The notes: generated by a model not told the origin, from the letters alone. A DNA stretch of 64,000 bases from Sphingomonas yabuuchiae (GCF_014199595.1 NZ_JACHNX010000003.1:1-64000), one strand, 5' to 3'; shown: positions 43,850 to 53,924, counted from the stretch's first letter. Program-made: numbers and translations.

Positions 43850-46828
43850 TCAGTCCGCCGCCGCCGTGGTCGGCTTGGCGGTGGTGTTGCTGCCCTCGGC
43901 GCGCGTCCGGCGGATTTCCTCGCGGACATTGTGGCCCAGCGCATCGGCGACCAGCGCGCCCTGCTCGGCGGTGTGGCGCTTCATCAGGCCGGTGGCGGGC
44001 GAAGCCGCCGCCGCACGACCCGCGTAACGCGCCCGCTTCACGCTCGCACCGGCAGCCGCCAGCGACTCCTCGATCAGCGGCTCGACGAAGAACCAGTAAC
44101 CGTTGTTCTTCGGCTCTTCCTGTGCCCAGACCACGTCCAGCAGGTTCGGCATGCGCGCGATCCGCTTGGCGAGCGCGTCGCTCGGGAACGGATAGAGCTG
44201 CTCGACACGCACGATCTGGGTCGTGGTGTCGCCCGCCGCGTCGCGTGCCTCGATCAGGTCATAGGCGACCTTGCCGGTGCACAGGACCAGCCGCGTCGTG
44301 GCCTCGTCGGCGGCACCATTGGTGTCCGACAGCAGGCGACGGAAGTGGCTCTCGCCCTGGAAGTCCTCGGCCTTCGACACCGCCAGCTTGTGACGCAGCA
44401 GCGACTTGGGCGTCATCACGATCAGGGGCTTGCGGAAATTGCGGTGCATCTGGCGGCGCAACAGGTGGAAATAGTTGGCCGGGGTGGTGCAGTTCGCAAC
44501 CTGGATATTGTCGTTGGCGCAGGACTGGAGGAAGCGCTCGGGACGGGCCGACGAGTGCTCCGGACCCTGACCTTCATAGCCGTGCGGCAGCAGCATCACC
44601 AGGCCGTTGGCACGCAGCCACTTGGACTCGCCCGACGTGATGAACTGGTCGATCATGATCTGCGCGCCGTTGACGAAGTCGCCGAACTGCGCCTCCCACA
44701 TGACCAGCGTCTTCGGGTCGGCCAGCGCATAGCCATACTCGAAGCCGAGCACGCCATATTCGGACAGCGGGCTGTCCAGCACTTCGAAGCTGCCATGCTC
44801 GACGGTCTTCAGCGGCACATACTTATGCTCGTCGGTCTGGTCGACCCAGACCGCGTGACGCTGCGAGAAGGTACCGCGCCCCGAATCCTGGCCCGACAGG
44901 CGGACGCCGTAACCTTCGGACAGCAGCGAACCGAAGGCCAAGGCCTCGCCGGTCGCCCAGTCGAAATTCTCGCCGGTGGCGAACATCTGGCGCTTGGCGT
45001 CGAGCACGCGGTTCAGCGTCTTGTGGACCTGAAGCCCCTCGGGGATCGTGGTCAGCGTGCGGCCGATCGCGTCGAACAGCTTCTTGTCGAGGCCGGTCTC
45101 CACGTTGCGGCGACCCTGGTCGGTCTCCTTCGGTGCCGACAGGCCCGACCAGCGACCGGCGAACCAGTCGGCCTTGTTGGGCTTGTAGCTCTGGCCCGCC
45201 TCGAACTCGCCTTCGCAGCGCGTGGTGTACTGCTTGATGTTCTCGTCGACCCAGGCCTGATCGACCACACCCTCGGCGACAAGACGCTTCGCATAGGTCT
45301 CGGCGACACCGGGGTGCGAGCGGATCTTGTTGTACATCAGCGGCTGGGTGAAGCCCGGCTCGTCGCCTTCGTTGTGACCGAAGCGGCGATAGCACCACAT
45401 GTCGATCACGATGTCGCGGTGGAACTTCTGGCGGAACTCGATCGCCATCTTGGTGGCGAAGGTCACCGCCTCGGGATCGTCGCCATTGACGTGGAAGACC
45501 GGCGCCTGGACGCCCTTGGCCACGTCCGACGGATAGGGCGAGGAGCGCGCGAACTGCGGCGAGGTGGTGAAGCCCACCTGGTTGTTGATGATGAAGTGGA
45601 CACAGCCACCCGTGTTATAGCCACGAATGCCGGAGAAGCCGAGGCACTCCCAGACGATGCCCTGGCCCGCAAAGGCGGCGTCGCCGTGGATGAGCACCGG
45701 TACCGAGGCCGAGTGATCGGTCAGGTCGTCGGCGATCGTCTGGATCGCGCGGGTCTTGCCCAGCACGACCGGGTTCACCGCCTCGAGGTGCGAGGGGTTG
45801 GCGACCAGCGACATATGGACCTTGTGGCCGTCGAACTCACGGTCGGTCGAGGTGCCGAGGTGATATTTGACGTCGCCCGAACCACCGATGTCATCGGGGT
45901 TGGCCGAACCACCGGCGAATTCGTGGAAGATCACGCGCAACGGCTTGGCCATGACATTGGCAAGCACGTTCAGGCGGCCGCGATGCGCCATGCCGAACAC
46001 GATCTCGCGCACGCCCATCTGGCCACCGTATTTGATGACCGACTCGAGCGCGGGGATCATCGACTCGCCGCCGTCCAGGCCGAAGCGCTTGGTGCCGACA
46101 TATTTCTTGCCGAGGAACTTTTCCCACTGCTCGGCCTCGATGACCTTGTTCAGGATCGCCTTCTTGCCATCGACGGTGAAGTCGATCGCCTTATCCTGAC
46201 CTTCCATCCGGTCCTGAAGGAAGCGGCGCTCCTCCACGTCCGCGATGTGCATATATTCGAGGCCGATATTGCCGCAGTAATTCTTGCGCAGCGTGTCGAC
46301 CAGCTCGCGAACGGTCGCCCATTCGAAGCCCATCGTGCCGCCGAGATAGACCTTGCGGTCGATATCGGCGTCGGTGAAGCCGTGATATTCGGTCTTCAGA
46401 TCTTCCGGCAACTCGCGCAGGCCCGACAGGCCCAGCGGGTCGAGGTTCGCCGCAAGGTGGCCGCGCACGCGATAGGTGCGGATCAGCAGCTGGGCGCGGA
46501 TCGCGTCGCCCGCCGCCTTGACGATGTCGGCGGTCGAAGGGGCCGCCGCGGCGGCTGCCGGAGCGGGCTTCCCACCCTTGGCGGGCTTGGGGGCCGGTTC
46601 CATCTGGGTCGGGTCGAGACCCGCCGTCAGATCGTCGGTCGAGGTCAGCGGCCAGCGCTTGTTCTGCCAGCTGGGGGCGCCCACGCCCTGCTCCAGACCC
46701 TCGAAGAAGGTCCGCCAGCCCGCATCGACCGACGACTGGTCGGCCTGATACTTGGCGTAGAGCGTTTCGATGAAGGCGGGGCTGACGCCCGCCGCGATGT
46801 CGCTGAATTCCTGGCCTTCGTAGCCCAT
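43850..46828 (-). CDS. sucA: 2-oxoglutarate dehydrogenase E1
   Basis: 992 aa from the ATG giving MGYEGQEFSDIAAGVSPAFI; the frame is open 31 codons further, but those are encoded by an intergenic palindrome. Thiamine-diphosphate enzyme that decarboxylates 2-oxoglutarate. E1 motifs include GMAHRGRLNVLANVMAKPLR, IHGDAAFAGQGIVWECLGFS, the ThDP-binding NNQVGFTTSP, and CYRRFGHNEGDEPGFTQPLM. C-terminal transketolase parts have LPHGYEGQGPEHSSARPERF. AGGAAG lies 6 bases before the start. Confidence 0.97.
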   Translation of the reverse strand: MGYEGQEFSDIAAGVSPAFIETLYAKYQADQSSVDAGWRTFFEGLEQGVGAPSWQNKRWPLTSTDDLTAGLDPTQMEPAPKPAKGGKPAPAAAAAAPSTADIVKAAGDAIRAQLLIRTYRVRGHLAANLDPLGLSGLRELPEDLKTEYHGFTDADIDRKVYLGGTMGFEWATVRELVDTLRKNYCGNIGLEYMHIADVEERRFLQDRMEGQDKAIDFTVDGKKAILNKVIEAEQWEKFLGKKYVGTKRFGLDGGESMIPALESVIKYGGQMGVREIVFGMAHRGRLNVLANVMAKPLRVIFHEFAGGSANPDDIGGSGDVKYHLGTSTDREFDGHKVHMSLVANPSHLEAVNPVVLGKTRAIQTIADDLTDHSASVPVLIHGDAAFAGQGIVWECLGFSGIRGYNTGGCVHFIINNQVGFTTSPQFARSSPYPSDVAKGVQAPVFHVNGDDPEAVTFATKMAIEFRQKFHRDIVIDMWCYRRFGHNEGDEPGFTQPLMYNKIRSHPGVAETYAKRLVAEGVVDQAWVDENIKQYTTRCEGEFEAGQSYKPNKADWFAGRWSGLSAPKETDQGRRNVETGLDKKLFDAIGRTLTTIPEGLQVHKTLNRVLDAKRQMFATGENFDWATGEALAFGSLLSEGYGVRLSGQDSGRGTFSQRHAVWVDQTDEHKYVPLKTVEHGSFEVLDSPLSEYGVLGFEYGYALADPKTLVMWEAQFGDFVNGAQIMIDQFITSGESKWLRANGLVMLLPHGYEGQGPEHSSARPERFLQSCANDNIQVANCTTPANYFHLLRRQMHRNFRKPLIVMTPKSLLRHKLAVSKAEDFQGESHFRRLLSDTNGAADEATTRLVLCTGKVAYDLIEARDAAGDTTTQIVRVEQLYPFPSDALAKRIARMPNLLDVVWAQEEPKNNGYWFFVEPLIEESLAAAGASVKRARYAGRAAAASPATGLMKRHTAEQGALVADALGHNVREEIRRTRAEGSNTTAKPTTAAAD

Positions 46829-46861
46829 GAGACGCTTCCTCGACCGCCCGTCTTCTTCATG

Positions 46862-46950
46862 ATCGCCACCCCGGCACATCCGCCTGGGGTCCGCAGCCGC
46901 GAGCGGCCCGCCTGCCGCCACGGACCCCGGCGGCTGTGCCGGGGTGACGC
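46862..46950. repeat. Palindrome between sucD and sucA
   Basis: GCCACCCCGGCACATCCGCC plus TGGGGTCCG at the left is the near reverse complement of CGGACCCCGGCGGCTGTGCC plus GGGGTGACG at the right, around a loop of about 28 bases. It lies in the sucD-sucA gap on the same-strand transcript. It could modulate sucA expression or protect sucD mRNA ends. Confidence 0.7.
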
Positions 46951-46958
46951 GATACGCC

Positions 46959-47843
46959 TTACTTGTTCAGCACCGACAGCAGCGTCGAGCCGAGCTCGGA
47001 CGGGCTGGCCGCGACCTTGATCCCGGCCGCTTCCATCGCCGCGATCTTGTCCTCGGCGCCGCCCTGGCCGCCCGACACGATCGCACCGGCATGGCCCATG
47101 CGACGGCCCGGAGGCGCGGTGCGGCCCGCGATGAACCCGGCCATCGGCTTCGAACGGCCGCGCTTGGCTTCGTCGCGCAGGAACTGCGCGGCTTCTTCTT
47201 CCGCCGAGCCGCCGATCTCGCCGATCATGATGATCGACTGGGTCTCGTCATCGGCCAGGAACAGCTCCAGCACGTCGATGAAGTTGGTGCCGTTGACGGG
47301 ATCGCCGCCGATGCCGACCGCGGTCGTCTGACCCAAGCCAGCGTTCGAGGTCTGGAACACCGCCTCATAGGTCAGCGTGCCCGAGCGGGACACGACGCCG
47401 ACCGAGCCCTTCTTGAAGATCGAACCCGGCATGATGCCGATCTTGCACTCACCCGGCGTCAGCACGCCCGGGCAGTTCGGACCGATCAGGCGCGACTTCG
47501 AACCCGACAAAGCGCGCTTCACCTTGACCATGTCGAGGACCGGAATGCCCTCGGTGATGGCGACGATCAGCGGGATTTCCGCGTCGATCGCTTCCAGGAT
47601 CGAGTCGGCCGCGAAGGGCGGCGGCACATAGATGACCGACGCGTCGGCGCCCGTCTTCGACTTGGCTTCGGCGACGGTGTTGAAGACCGGCAGGCCGATA
47701 TGCTCGGTGCCGCCCTTGCCCGGCGTCACGCCGCCGACCATCTGCGTGCCGTACGCCAGCGCCTGCTGGGTGTGGAACGTGCCGGTTTCACCCGTCATGC
47801 CCTGGGTGATGACCTTGGTGTTCTTGTTGACGAGGATGCTCAT
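46959..47843 (-). CDS. sucD: Succinate-CoA ligase alpha subunit
   Basis: 294 aa. Substrate-level phosphorylation step of the TCA cycle, with SucC. CoA-binding N-domain ([40 protein letters not shown]) and the phospho-His loop [20 protein letters not shown]. Full length. Its partner sucC, normally immediately upstream, is missing here; a GIY-YIG gene and mdh occupy that place. Confidence 0.97.
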   Translation of the reverse strand: MSILVNKNTKVITQGMTGETGTFHTQQALAYGTQMVGGVTPGKGGTEHIGLPVFNTVAEAKSKTGADASVIYVPPPFAADSILEAIDAEIPLIVAITEGIPVLDMVKVKRALSGSKSRLIGPNCPGVLTPGECKIGIMPGSIFKKGSVGVVSRSGTLTYEAVFQTSNAGLGQTTAVGIGGDPVNGTNFIDVLELFLADDETQSIIMIGEIGGSAEEEAAQFLRDEAKRGRSKPMAGFIAGRTAPPGRRMGHAGAIVSGGQGGAEDKIAAMEAAGIKVAASPSELGSTLLSVLNK

Positions 47844-47864
47844 CTAACTTCTCTTCCTCTTGTT

Positions 47865-48236
47865 CCCCGGCGAAGGCCGGGGCCCAGTGGGGGAAACGGT
47901 CATGGCAGTGCGATCCGGTCGTAAAGATCATCCCAGTCGGGATTGAGCCCTTCGATTTCCCGCAGCTTCCAGGCCCGCTTCCATTCCTTCATCCGCAGCT
48001 CGCGCTGCCGTGCTGATTCGATGCTCTCATGCGCCTCGAACCAGACGAGGCGATGACAGCGATGCTTTCGCGTGAACCCGGCGACCACCCCGTCGCGATG
48101 CTGAAGCACGCGCTGGGCGAGGTTGCTGGTCACACCGAGATAGAGCGTCCCGTTGCGATCGCTGGCCATGATATAGACATAGCCCGGTCGCTCCATCTCG
48201 AATGCCTTCCCAACTGGGCCCCAGCCTCCGCCGGGG
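47865..48236. mobile_element. Candidate repeat-framed unit carrying a GIY-YIG gene
   Basis: CCCCGGCGAAGGCCGGGGCC then CAGTGGGG (47865-47892) and CCAACTGGGCCCCAGCCTCC then GCCGGGG (48210-48236) are inverted copies with few mismatches. They frame a single small nuclease gene exactly between sucD and mdh. No target duplication is evident. The arrangement resembles a small mobile or repeat-associated unit; movement is inference. Confidence 0.5.
47900..48196 (-). CDS. GIY-YIG nuclease superfamily protein
   Basis: 98 aa. The GIY-YIG core reads GYVYIMASDRNGTLYLGVTS with the catalytic Arg in NLAQRVLQHRDG, and a late KEWKRAWKLREIEGLNPDWD holding the metal-site Glu. It resembles the small UPF0213/YhbQ-like proteins. 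The start at 48196 begins the domain directly. It sits between mdh and sucD, framed by inverted GC-rich repeats, and has no obvious link to the TCA cycle. Confidence 0.85.
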   Translation of the reverse strand: MERPGYVYIMASDRNGTLYLGVTSNLAQRVLQHRDGVVAGFTRKHRCHRLVWFEAHESIESARQRELRMKEWKRAWKLREIEGLNPDWDDLYDRIALP

Positions 48237-48250
48237 CACAATGGAATGGA

Positions 48251-49340
<1,090 letters not shown>

Positions 49341-49345
49341 CTTGA

Positions 49346-50458
49346 TTAAGCCCCTTCCGAGCCATGGCCCTGGGCCAGATACTCCTCGGAGCGCATCTCT
49401 TCCAACCGGCTGATCGTGCGCTCAAACTCGAACCGGCCGTCGCCGGTTTCATACAGTTCGGCGGGCTGGGCGTCGGCTGCGGCGAGCAGCTTGACCTTGT
49501 GTTCGTAGAGCGCGTCGATCAGCTGGACGAAGCGCGCCGCCTCGTTGCGGTTCTCCGGCCCCAGCTTGGGGATGCCGACCAAGATGACGGTGTGGAAGCG
49601 CCGCGCGACCGCCAGATAGTCCGCCGCCCCCCGCGCCTCGCCGCACAGCCGCTTGAACGAGAAGACGGCGACGCCCTTCAGCGCCTTGGGGACATGCAGC
49701 ACGCGCCCGCCGACCTTCAGGTCCTCGGAGGGCACATGCGCGGCATCCTCGACCGGATAGTCGGTCAGGCGGAAGAACGCCGCCGAGAGCGTCATCGTCG
49801 CCTTCGGCCCATTGGGCACCAACCACGTATCCAGCCGCCCCAGCCGGTCGCGCCGATAGTCGGTCGGGCCATTGAGCGCCAGCACGTCCAACCGCGCCTC
49901 AATCAGCGCGATGAAGGGCAGGAAATGCTCGCGATTAAGCCCGTTCTTGTAGAGATCCCTGGGCGGCCGGTTGGAGGTGGTGACGATCGTCACCCCACTC
50001 TCGATCAACGCGGTGAACAGCCGCGACAGGATCATCGCGTCCGGGCTGTTCGTCACCATCATCTCGTCGAACGCCAGCAGCCGAACTTCCTCGGCCAGCG
50101 CGGCGGCGACGGGGGCGATCGGGTCGCCCGCCTGCTTGGCGCGTTCGGTGGCGATGCGGGCGTGCACCTCCAGCATGAACTCGGCGAAATGGACGCGGCG
50201 CTTGGCCTCGACCGCGACATGGTCGAAGAACAGATCCATCAGCATCGACTTGCCGCGCCCGACATCACCCCAGAGATAGACGCCCTTCGGGACAGGCGCC
50301 CCCTTGCCGGTCAGGCGGGCAAACAGCCCGGTCCTGCGCGGGGTTTCCAATTCGGTCGCAAGGGCTTCGAGTCGGGCGGCGGCGGCCGCCTGTTCGGGAT
50401 CGGGGCGAAGCTCTTCGGCGGAGACCAGGCGATGATAGGCGTTGAGGATGTCGGGCAT
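49346..50458 (-). CDS. zapE: AFG1/ZapE family ATPase
   Basis: 370 aa. P-loop ATPase acting in division and envelope stress (ZapE) or in mitochondrial-type respiratory protein turnover (AFG1). Walker A GVYLWGDVGRGKSMLMDLFF, HFAEFMLEVHARI, Walker B LLAFDEMMVTN, then IVTTSNRPPRDLYKNGLNRE and FKRLCGEARGAADYLAVARR. Its position between sdhB and mdh suits a link to respiratory enzymes. Confidence 0.95.
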   Translation of the reverse strand: MPDILNAYHRLVSAEELRPDPEQAAAAARLEALATELETPRRTGLFARLTGKGAPVPKGVYLWGDVGRGKSMLMDLFFDHVAVEAKRRVHFAEFMLEVHARIATERAKQAGDPIAPVAAALAEEVRLLAFDEMMVTNSPDAMILSRLFTALIESGVTIVTTSNRPPRDLYKNGLNREHFLPFIALIEARLDVLALNGPTDYRRDRLGRLDTWLVPNGPKATMTLSAAFFRLTDYPVEDAAHVPSEDLKVGGRVLHVPKALKGVAVFSFKRLCGEARGAADYLAVARRFHTVILVGIPKLGPENRNEAARFVQLIDALYEHKVKLLAAADAQPAELYETGDGRFEFERTISRLEEMRSEEYLAQGHGSEGA

Positions 50459-50495
50459 GTTGGGGGCGATGTCTGCCCTGGGGTGGCTGGCGTCA

Positions 50496-50603
50496 ACCCC
50501 TCTCCACCCTCACCCTTCCCACCCGCTTGCAGCGGGCGGGCCCCTTCCCTCTCCCATCGGGAGAGGGAGGGAGGCGCGTGAGCGCCGGAAGGGTGGGGGT
50601 GGT
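50496..50603. repeat. Compound palindrome between sdhB and zapE
   Basis: CCCCTCTCCACCCTCACCCT at the left pairs with AGGGTGGGGGTGG-like sequence at the right. The inside holds CCCGCTTGCAGCGGGCGGG and CCCTCTCCCATCGGGAGAGGG hairpins. Related in style to families B and C, but with its own sequence. Confidence 0.65.
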
Positions 50604-50621
50604 TGGCGGACCAGATAGAAT

Positions 50622-50653
50622 TGAAAAAGGGGGGCCGTTTCCGCCCCCCCTTT
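50622..50653 (-). terminator. Intrinsic terminator of sdhB
   Basis: On the minus strand AAAGGGGGGGC and GGCCCCCCTTT flank a short GGAAAC loop, with more T residues after. It begins 23 bp past the sdhB stop. Confidence 0.88.
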
Positions 50654-50676
50654 CCGTTTCCATCAAACCAGCCGGA

Positions 50677-51456
50677 TCAGATAACCCGCTCGGCTTCCAT
50701 CTTCTTGATCTCGGCGATCGCCTTGGCCGGGTTCAGACCCTTGGGGCAGACATTCGCGCAGTTCATGATCGTGTGGCAGCGATACAAGCGGAAGGGATCC
50801 TCCAGCTCGTCCAGACGCTCGCCGGTCATCTCGTCGCGGCTGTCGGCCAGCCAGCGATAGGCCTGGAGAAGGATCGCCGGGCCAAGGAACTTGTCGCTGT
50901 TCCACCAATAGCTGGGGCACGAGGTCGAACAGCAGGCGCACAGGATGCACTCGTACAGTCCGTCGAGCTTGGCACGGTCGTCCGGCGACTGGAGCCGCTC
51001 CTTGCCCGAGGGGGCAGGCGACACGGTCTGCAGCCACGGCTTGATCGAGGCATATTGCGCATAGAAATGCGTGAAGTCGGGAACCAGATCCTTGACCACG
51101 TCCATATGCGGCAAGGGCGTGATCTGGACCGTGCCCTTCACATCCTCGATCGCGGTGGTGCAGGCCAGGCCGTTGCGGCCGTCGATGTTCATCGCGCACG
51201 ACCCGCAAATGCCCTCGCGGCACGAACGGCGGAAAGTCAGCGAGCTGTCCTGCTCGGCCTTCATCTTGATCAGCGCGTCGAGCACCATCGGGCCGCACTC
51301 GTCCAGATCGACCTCGAACGTGTCGTAGCGCGGGTTCTGACCCGAATCGGGGTCGTAGCGATAGACCTTAAACTTTTTCAGGCGGCCGCCGGTGGTCGCC
51401 TGGTGCGTTTCGCCCTTCTTGATGACGCTGTTCTTCGGCAGGGCAAATTCGGCCAT
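50677..51456 (-). CDS. sdhB: Succinate dehydrogenase iron-sulfur subunit
   Basis: 259 aa. Carries electrons from the flavin to quinone in complex II. 2Fe-2S site [20 protein letters not shown] with a later Cys; 4Fe-4S site [17 protein letters not shown]; 3Fe-4S site [20 protein letters not shown]. Length is normal. sdhC, sdhD and sdhA, its usual operon partners, are not upstream; a ClpP-like gene is. A terminator follows. Confidence 0.97.
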   Translation of the reverse strand: MAEFALPKNSVIKKGETHQATTGGRLKKFKVYRYDPDSGQNPRYDTFEVDLDECGPMVLDALIKMKAEQDSSLTFRRSCREGICGSCAMNIDGRNGLACTTAIEDVKGTVQITPLPHMDVVKDLVPDFTHFYAQYASIKPWLQTVSPAPSGKERLQSPDDRAKLDGLYECILCACCSTSCPSYWWNSDKFLGPAILLQAYRWLADSRDEMTGERLDELEDPFRLYRCHTIMNCANVCPKGLNPAKAIAEIKKMEAERVI

Positions 51457-51566
51457 GGTCTCTAACCCGCTGGATGGGCCGGTCCCGGGACCGGCAAAGG
51501 ATTAGCAGAGCCGATACATGACAGGGCCGGTTGTCGCAAATGTCTTCACGCGATTTAGGCGCGGAG

Positions 51567-52142
51567 TCAGATCACATCAAGGACCAGCCCCAGGTCGCGC
51601 GCTTCCTCGGCGTCGATATACCAGTTGCTGGTCGCCTTTTCGCGCAGTGTGTCGAACGACACCTGCGAACCGTTGACGATGGCGCGGAAGCCCTCCTCCT
51701 GGATCAGGACCGACTGCTCGATCTCATGCAGCTTGGCCTTCAGGATCGCGGGCAGGCTGGTGAGCGGGCCGGTCAGGTCGATCGAACCCGACATCTGCCG
51801 TTCGTGGAGCATCAGGCGGGTGCCGCGCGTCAGGAACCGCGTCTCGACCGGAAAGGCCGACATGAAGGTCGCCCCGGCCGAATAGACCGCGACCTTACCC
51901 AGGAACAGCGTCTCACGCCCGGTATAGTCGCGCAGCAGCCGGATCGAGTCGCCCATGGCCCGCGCCATTTCCGGATCGCCACCCAGCGTGGTGATCGACA
52001 CGACCAGCGGGCCCTCGGTCGGCGCGGCGGCAAGCTGGTCCTTGAAACCGGCATACATCACCTCGTCCACCGTGCCGTAAAGCTGGACATGGGGCTGGGC
52101 GAGCAACGGGTATTTCACCGCTCTGTTGGGCTGGTCATGCAT
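51567..52142 (-). CDS. ClpP-like serine peptidase (S14) with a non-canonical triad
   Basis: 191 aa. The ClpP/crotonase fold is visible: VVSITTLGGDPEMARAMGDS, nucleophile region VAVYSAGATFMSAF (Ser88), LMLHERQM (His113) and the closing AEEARDLGLVLDVI. Aligning the end with ClpP puts Asn173 (TSNWYIDAEEA) where E. coli has the triad Asp. No Clp ATPase neighbour exists, and the N-terminal axial-loop region differs from housekeeping ClpP. It may be a specialised or regulatory ClpP paralogue. It sits upstream of sdhB on the same strand. Confidence 0.82.
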   Translation of the reverse strand: MHDQPNRAVKYPLLAQPHVQLYGTVDEVMYAGFKDQLAAAPTEGPLVVSITTLGGDPEMARAMGDSIRLLRDYTGRETLFLGKVAVYSAGATFMSAFPVETRFLTRGTRLMLHERQMSGSIDLTGPLTSLPAILKAKLHEIEQSVLIQEEGFRAIVNGSQVSFDTLREKATSNWYIDAEEARDLGLVLDVI

Positions 52143-52196
52143 GACATGGCGAACCGGGGTTGCGGGATAATGTTCCCGCGTGTTGCGGGCTCGGGG

Positions 52197-52341
52197 CGTG
52201 GCCTTCGACTTCGCTCAGGCTGAACGGAGGTTTGGAAACATGCCCCCGCCCCGTTCAGGCTGAGCCCTTCGGCTGGCTGGCAAGCCAGCCGCTCAGGATA
52301 AACTTCGGCGCGCACAGCGCCGAAGTCGAAGCCCAAGGGAA
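52197..52341. repeat. Family A repeat interrupted by another palindrome
   Basis: Left arm GTGGCCTTCGACTTCGCTCA with GGCTGAACGG; the right arm starts CCGTTCAGGCTGAG, is broken by about 55 bp containing GCTGGCTGGCAAGCCAGC, and resumes CGAAGTCGAAGCCC. The second palindrome therefore appears inserted into the arm. It lies between phhA and the ClpP-like gene. Confidence 0.75.
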
Positions 52342-52344
52342 TCC

Positions 52345-53214
52345 CTATCCGCCCTTCGCCCGGGCATAATCCTGCGTCCCCCGCGTCATCACCTCGTCCC
52401 CGTCGACGATCGCCGCCACGGGAATATCGGGCAACGCCTTGATTGCCTCGTAGAGCGGCGCGAAGTCCGTCTCCAGCGTCGTGCGCAGCAATTCCTCGTA
52501 ACTCGGGATCACGAAATAATTCTGCTGGAAATCGTCGATCCGATACTCCGTCCGCATGACGCGGGCGAGGTCGAAGCCGATCCGGTTCGGACTCGGGTCC
52601 TCCAGCGCGAAGCGGCTTTCCGAATAGCTCGACACGATCCCCGCGCCGTAGATTCGCAGGTCGCCGTCCTCGCGCACCAGCCCGAACTCGACGGTGTACC
52701 AATAAAGCCGCCCCAGATACTTCAGCGCGTCCATGCCCAGCGCTCGCTGCCCGCCCCGCCCATAGGCGGCGAGATAATCGGCGAAGACCGGGTCGGCGAG
52801 CATCGGCACATGCCCGAAAACGTCATGAAAGACGTCCGGCTCTTGCAGATAGTCGAGTTGGTCGGGCCGCCGGATGAAATTGCCCGCGACGAAGCGGCGA
52901 TTGGCCATATGGTCGAAGAACACGTCGTCGGGCACAAGCCCCGGCACCGCCACGACCTGCCACCCGGTGAGCTTCATCAGCCGTTCGGACAGTTCCTCGA
53001 AATCGGGAATGCCCGGCCGCGACAGCTTGAGCACGTCGAGACCGCGCAGATAGGCCTCCGACGCACGGCCCGGCAGCAGCCTGGACTGGCGCGCAAACAG
53101 CGTGTCCCAGGTCGCATGTTCCTCTGCGGTGTAACGCTCCCACCCCTGCGGGATGGTCCAGTCGGCGGAGGCTCCCTCGGGCGGGGCGGCGAGAACATGG
53201 GTATCCTGTGCCAT
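52345..53214 (-). CDS. phhA: Phenylalanine 4-monooxygenase
   Basis: 289 aa. Hydroxylates phenylalanine to tyrosine using tetrahydropterin, iron and oxygen. The iron ligands are the two His of DVFHDVFGHVPML and the Glu of LYWYTVEFGLVRED. The family N-terminus HATWDTLFARQSRLLPGRAS and C-terminal YRIDDFQQNYFVIPSYEELL agree. No pterin dehydratase (phhB) is adjacent. The ATG at 53214 faces the divergent TIGR02117 gene only 14 bp away. Confidence 0.95.
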   Translation of the reverse strand: MAQDTHVLAAPPEGASADWTIPQGWERYTAEEHATWDTLFARQSRLLPGRASEAYLRGLDVLKLSRPGIPDFEELSERLMKLTGWQVVAVPGLVPDDVFFDHMANRRFVAGNFIRRPDQLDYLQEPDVFHDVFGHVPMLADPVFADYLAAYGRGGQRALGMDALKYLGRLYWYTVEFGLVREDGDLRIYGAGIVSSYSESRFALEDPSPNRIGFDLARVMRTEYRIDDFQQNYFVIPSYEELLRTTLETDFAPLYEAIKALPDIPVAAIVDGDEVMTRGTQDYARAKGG

Positions 53215-53228
53215 TCGCGGAGCCTATC

Positions 53229-53924
53229 ATGATGATGGTGACAAATGAAACCATATCGTGGCGACGGCTGGGGCGCGTTGCAAGGGGGGCGCTGGCCGCT
53301 ATCGGCCTGATCCTGCTGGCCTATCTGGGCATGGGGCTGGCGCTGGGGGCGATCCCACGAACGACCGCGCCGATGCCGAAGGCGGGCGCGGATGCCGTCA
53401 CCATCTTCGTCGAGTCGAGCGCGATCCACACCGCGATCATCGTACCCAAACAGGCGGCGGGGATGGACTGGCGCGACTGGGCAAGGCCGCAGGACCTGCG
53501 CGACCTGCGCTATGCCGGTTTTCCCTTCCTGGCCATCGGCTGGGGCGAGGCGGGCTTCTTTCGCGAAACGCCGCACTGGCGTGACGTGAAGCCGGGCACG
53601 ATCCTGCATGCCGCGCTGGGCAGCGACCGGACGCTGATCCATGTCGACCATCTGCCGCTGCCCCATGCGAATGGCGACGATGTGCGGGCGATCCGCCTGT
53701 CGCCCGAGGCCTATCGCCACCTGATCGCCTTCATCCAGGCGAGTTGGCGGCGCGGTGGCCCGCACTATCCCGGCTATGACGTGTATGACGCCTTTTATGA
53801 GGCGAGCGGGCGGTATAGCGCGGTCCATACCTGCAACAGCTGGACCGGCGATGCACTGGCGGCGGCGGGCGTGCGGATGGGGTGGTGGACGCCCTTTCCC
53901 TGGACGGTGACGTGGTGGCTGTGA
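53229..53924 (+). CDS. TIGR02117/DUF2459 family protein
   Basis: About 231 aa. One N-terminal membrane helix (about 20-41, ALAAIGLILLAYLGMGLALG) then a periplasmic domain with VTIFVESSAIHTAIIVPKQA, FLAIGWGEAGFFRETPHW and YSAVHTCNSWTGDALAAAG. The Cys-Asn-x-Trp motif near the end is typical of the family. Function unknown. GGAG lies 6 bases before the ATG at 53229; two further ATGs follow directly. The stop overlaps the next gene by GTGA. Confidence 0.83.
   Translation: MMMVTNETISWRRLGRVARGALAAIGLILLAYLGMGLALGAIPRTTAPMPKAGADAVTIFVESSAIHTAIIVPKQAAGMDWRDWARPQDLRDLRYAGFPFLAIGWGEAGFFRETPHWRDVKPGTILHAALGSDRTLIHVDHLPLPHANGDDVRAIRLSPEAYRHLIAFIQASWRRGGPHYPGYDVYDAFYEASGRYSAVHTCNSWTGDALAAAGVRMGWWTPFPWTVTWWL

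Noticed and set aside
42965..47020. 1351-codon plus-strand frame across sucB, sucA and sucD
   Set aside because: Long only because high-GC coding DNA lacks stops on the opposite strand; composition is biased and it runs through known genes.
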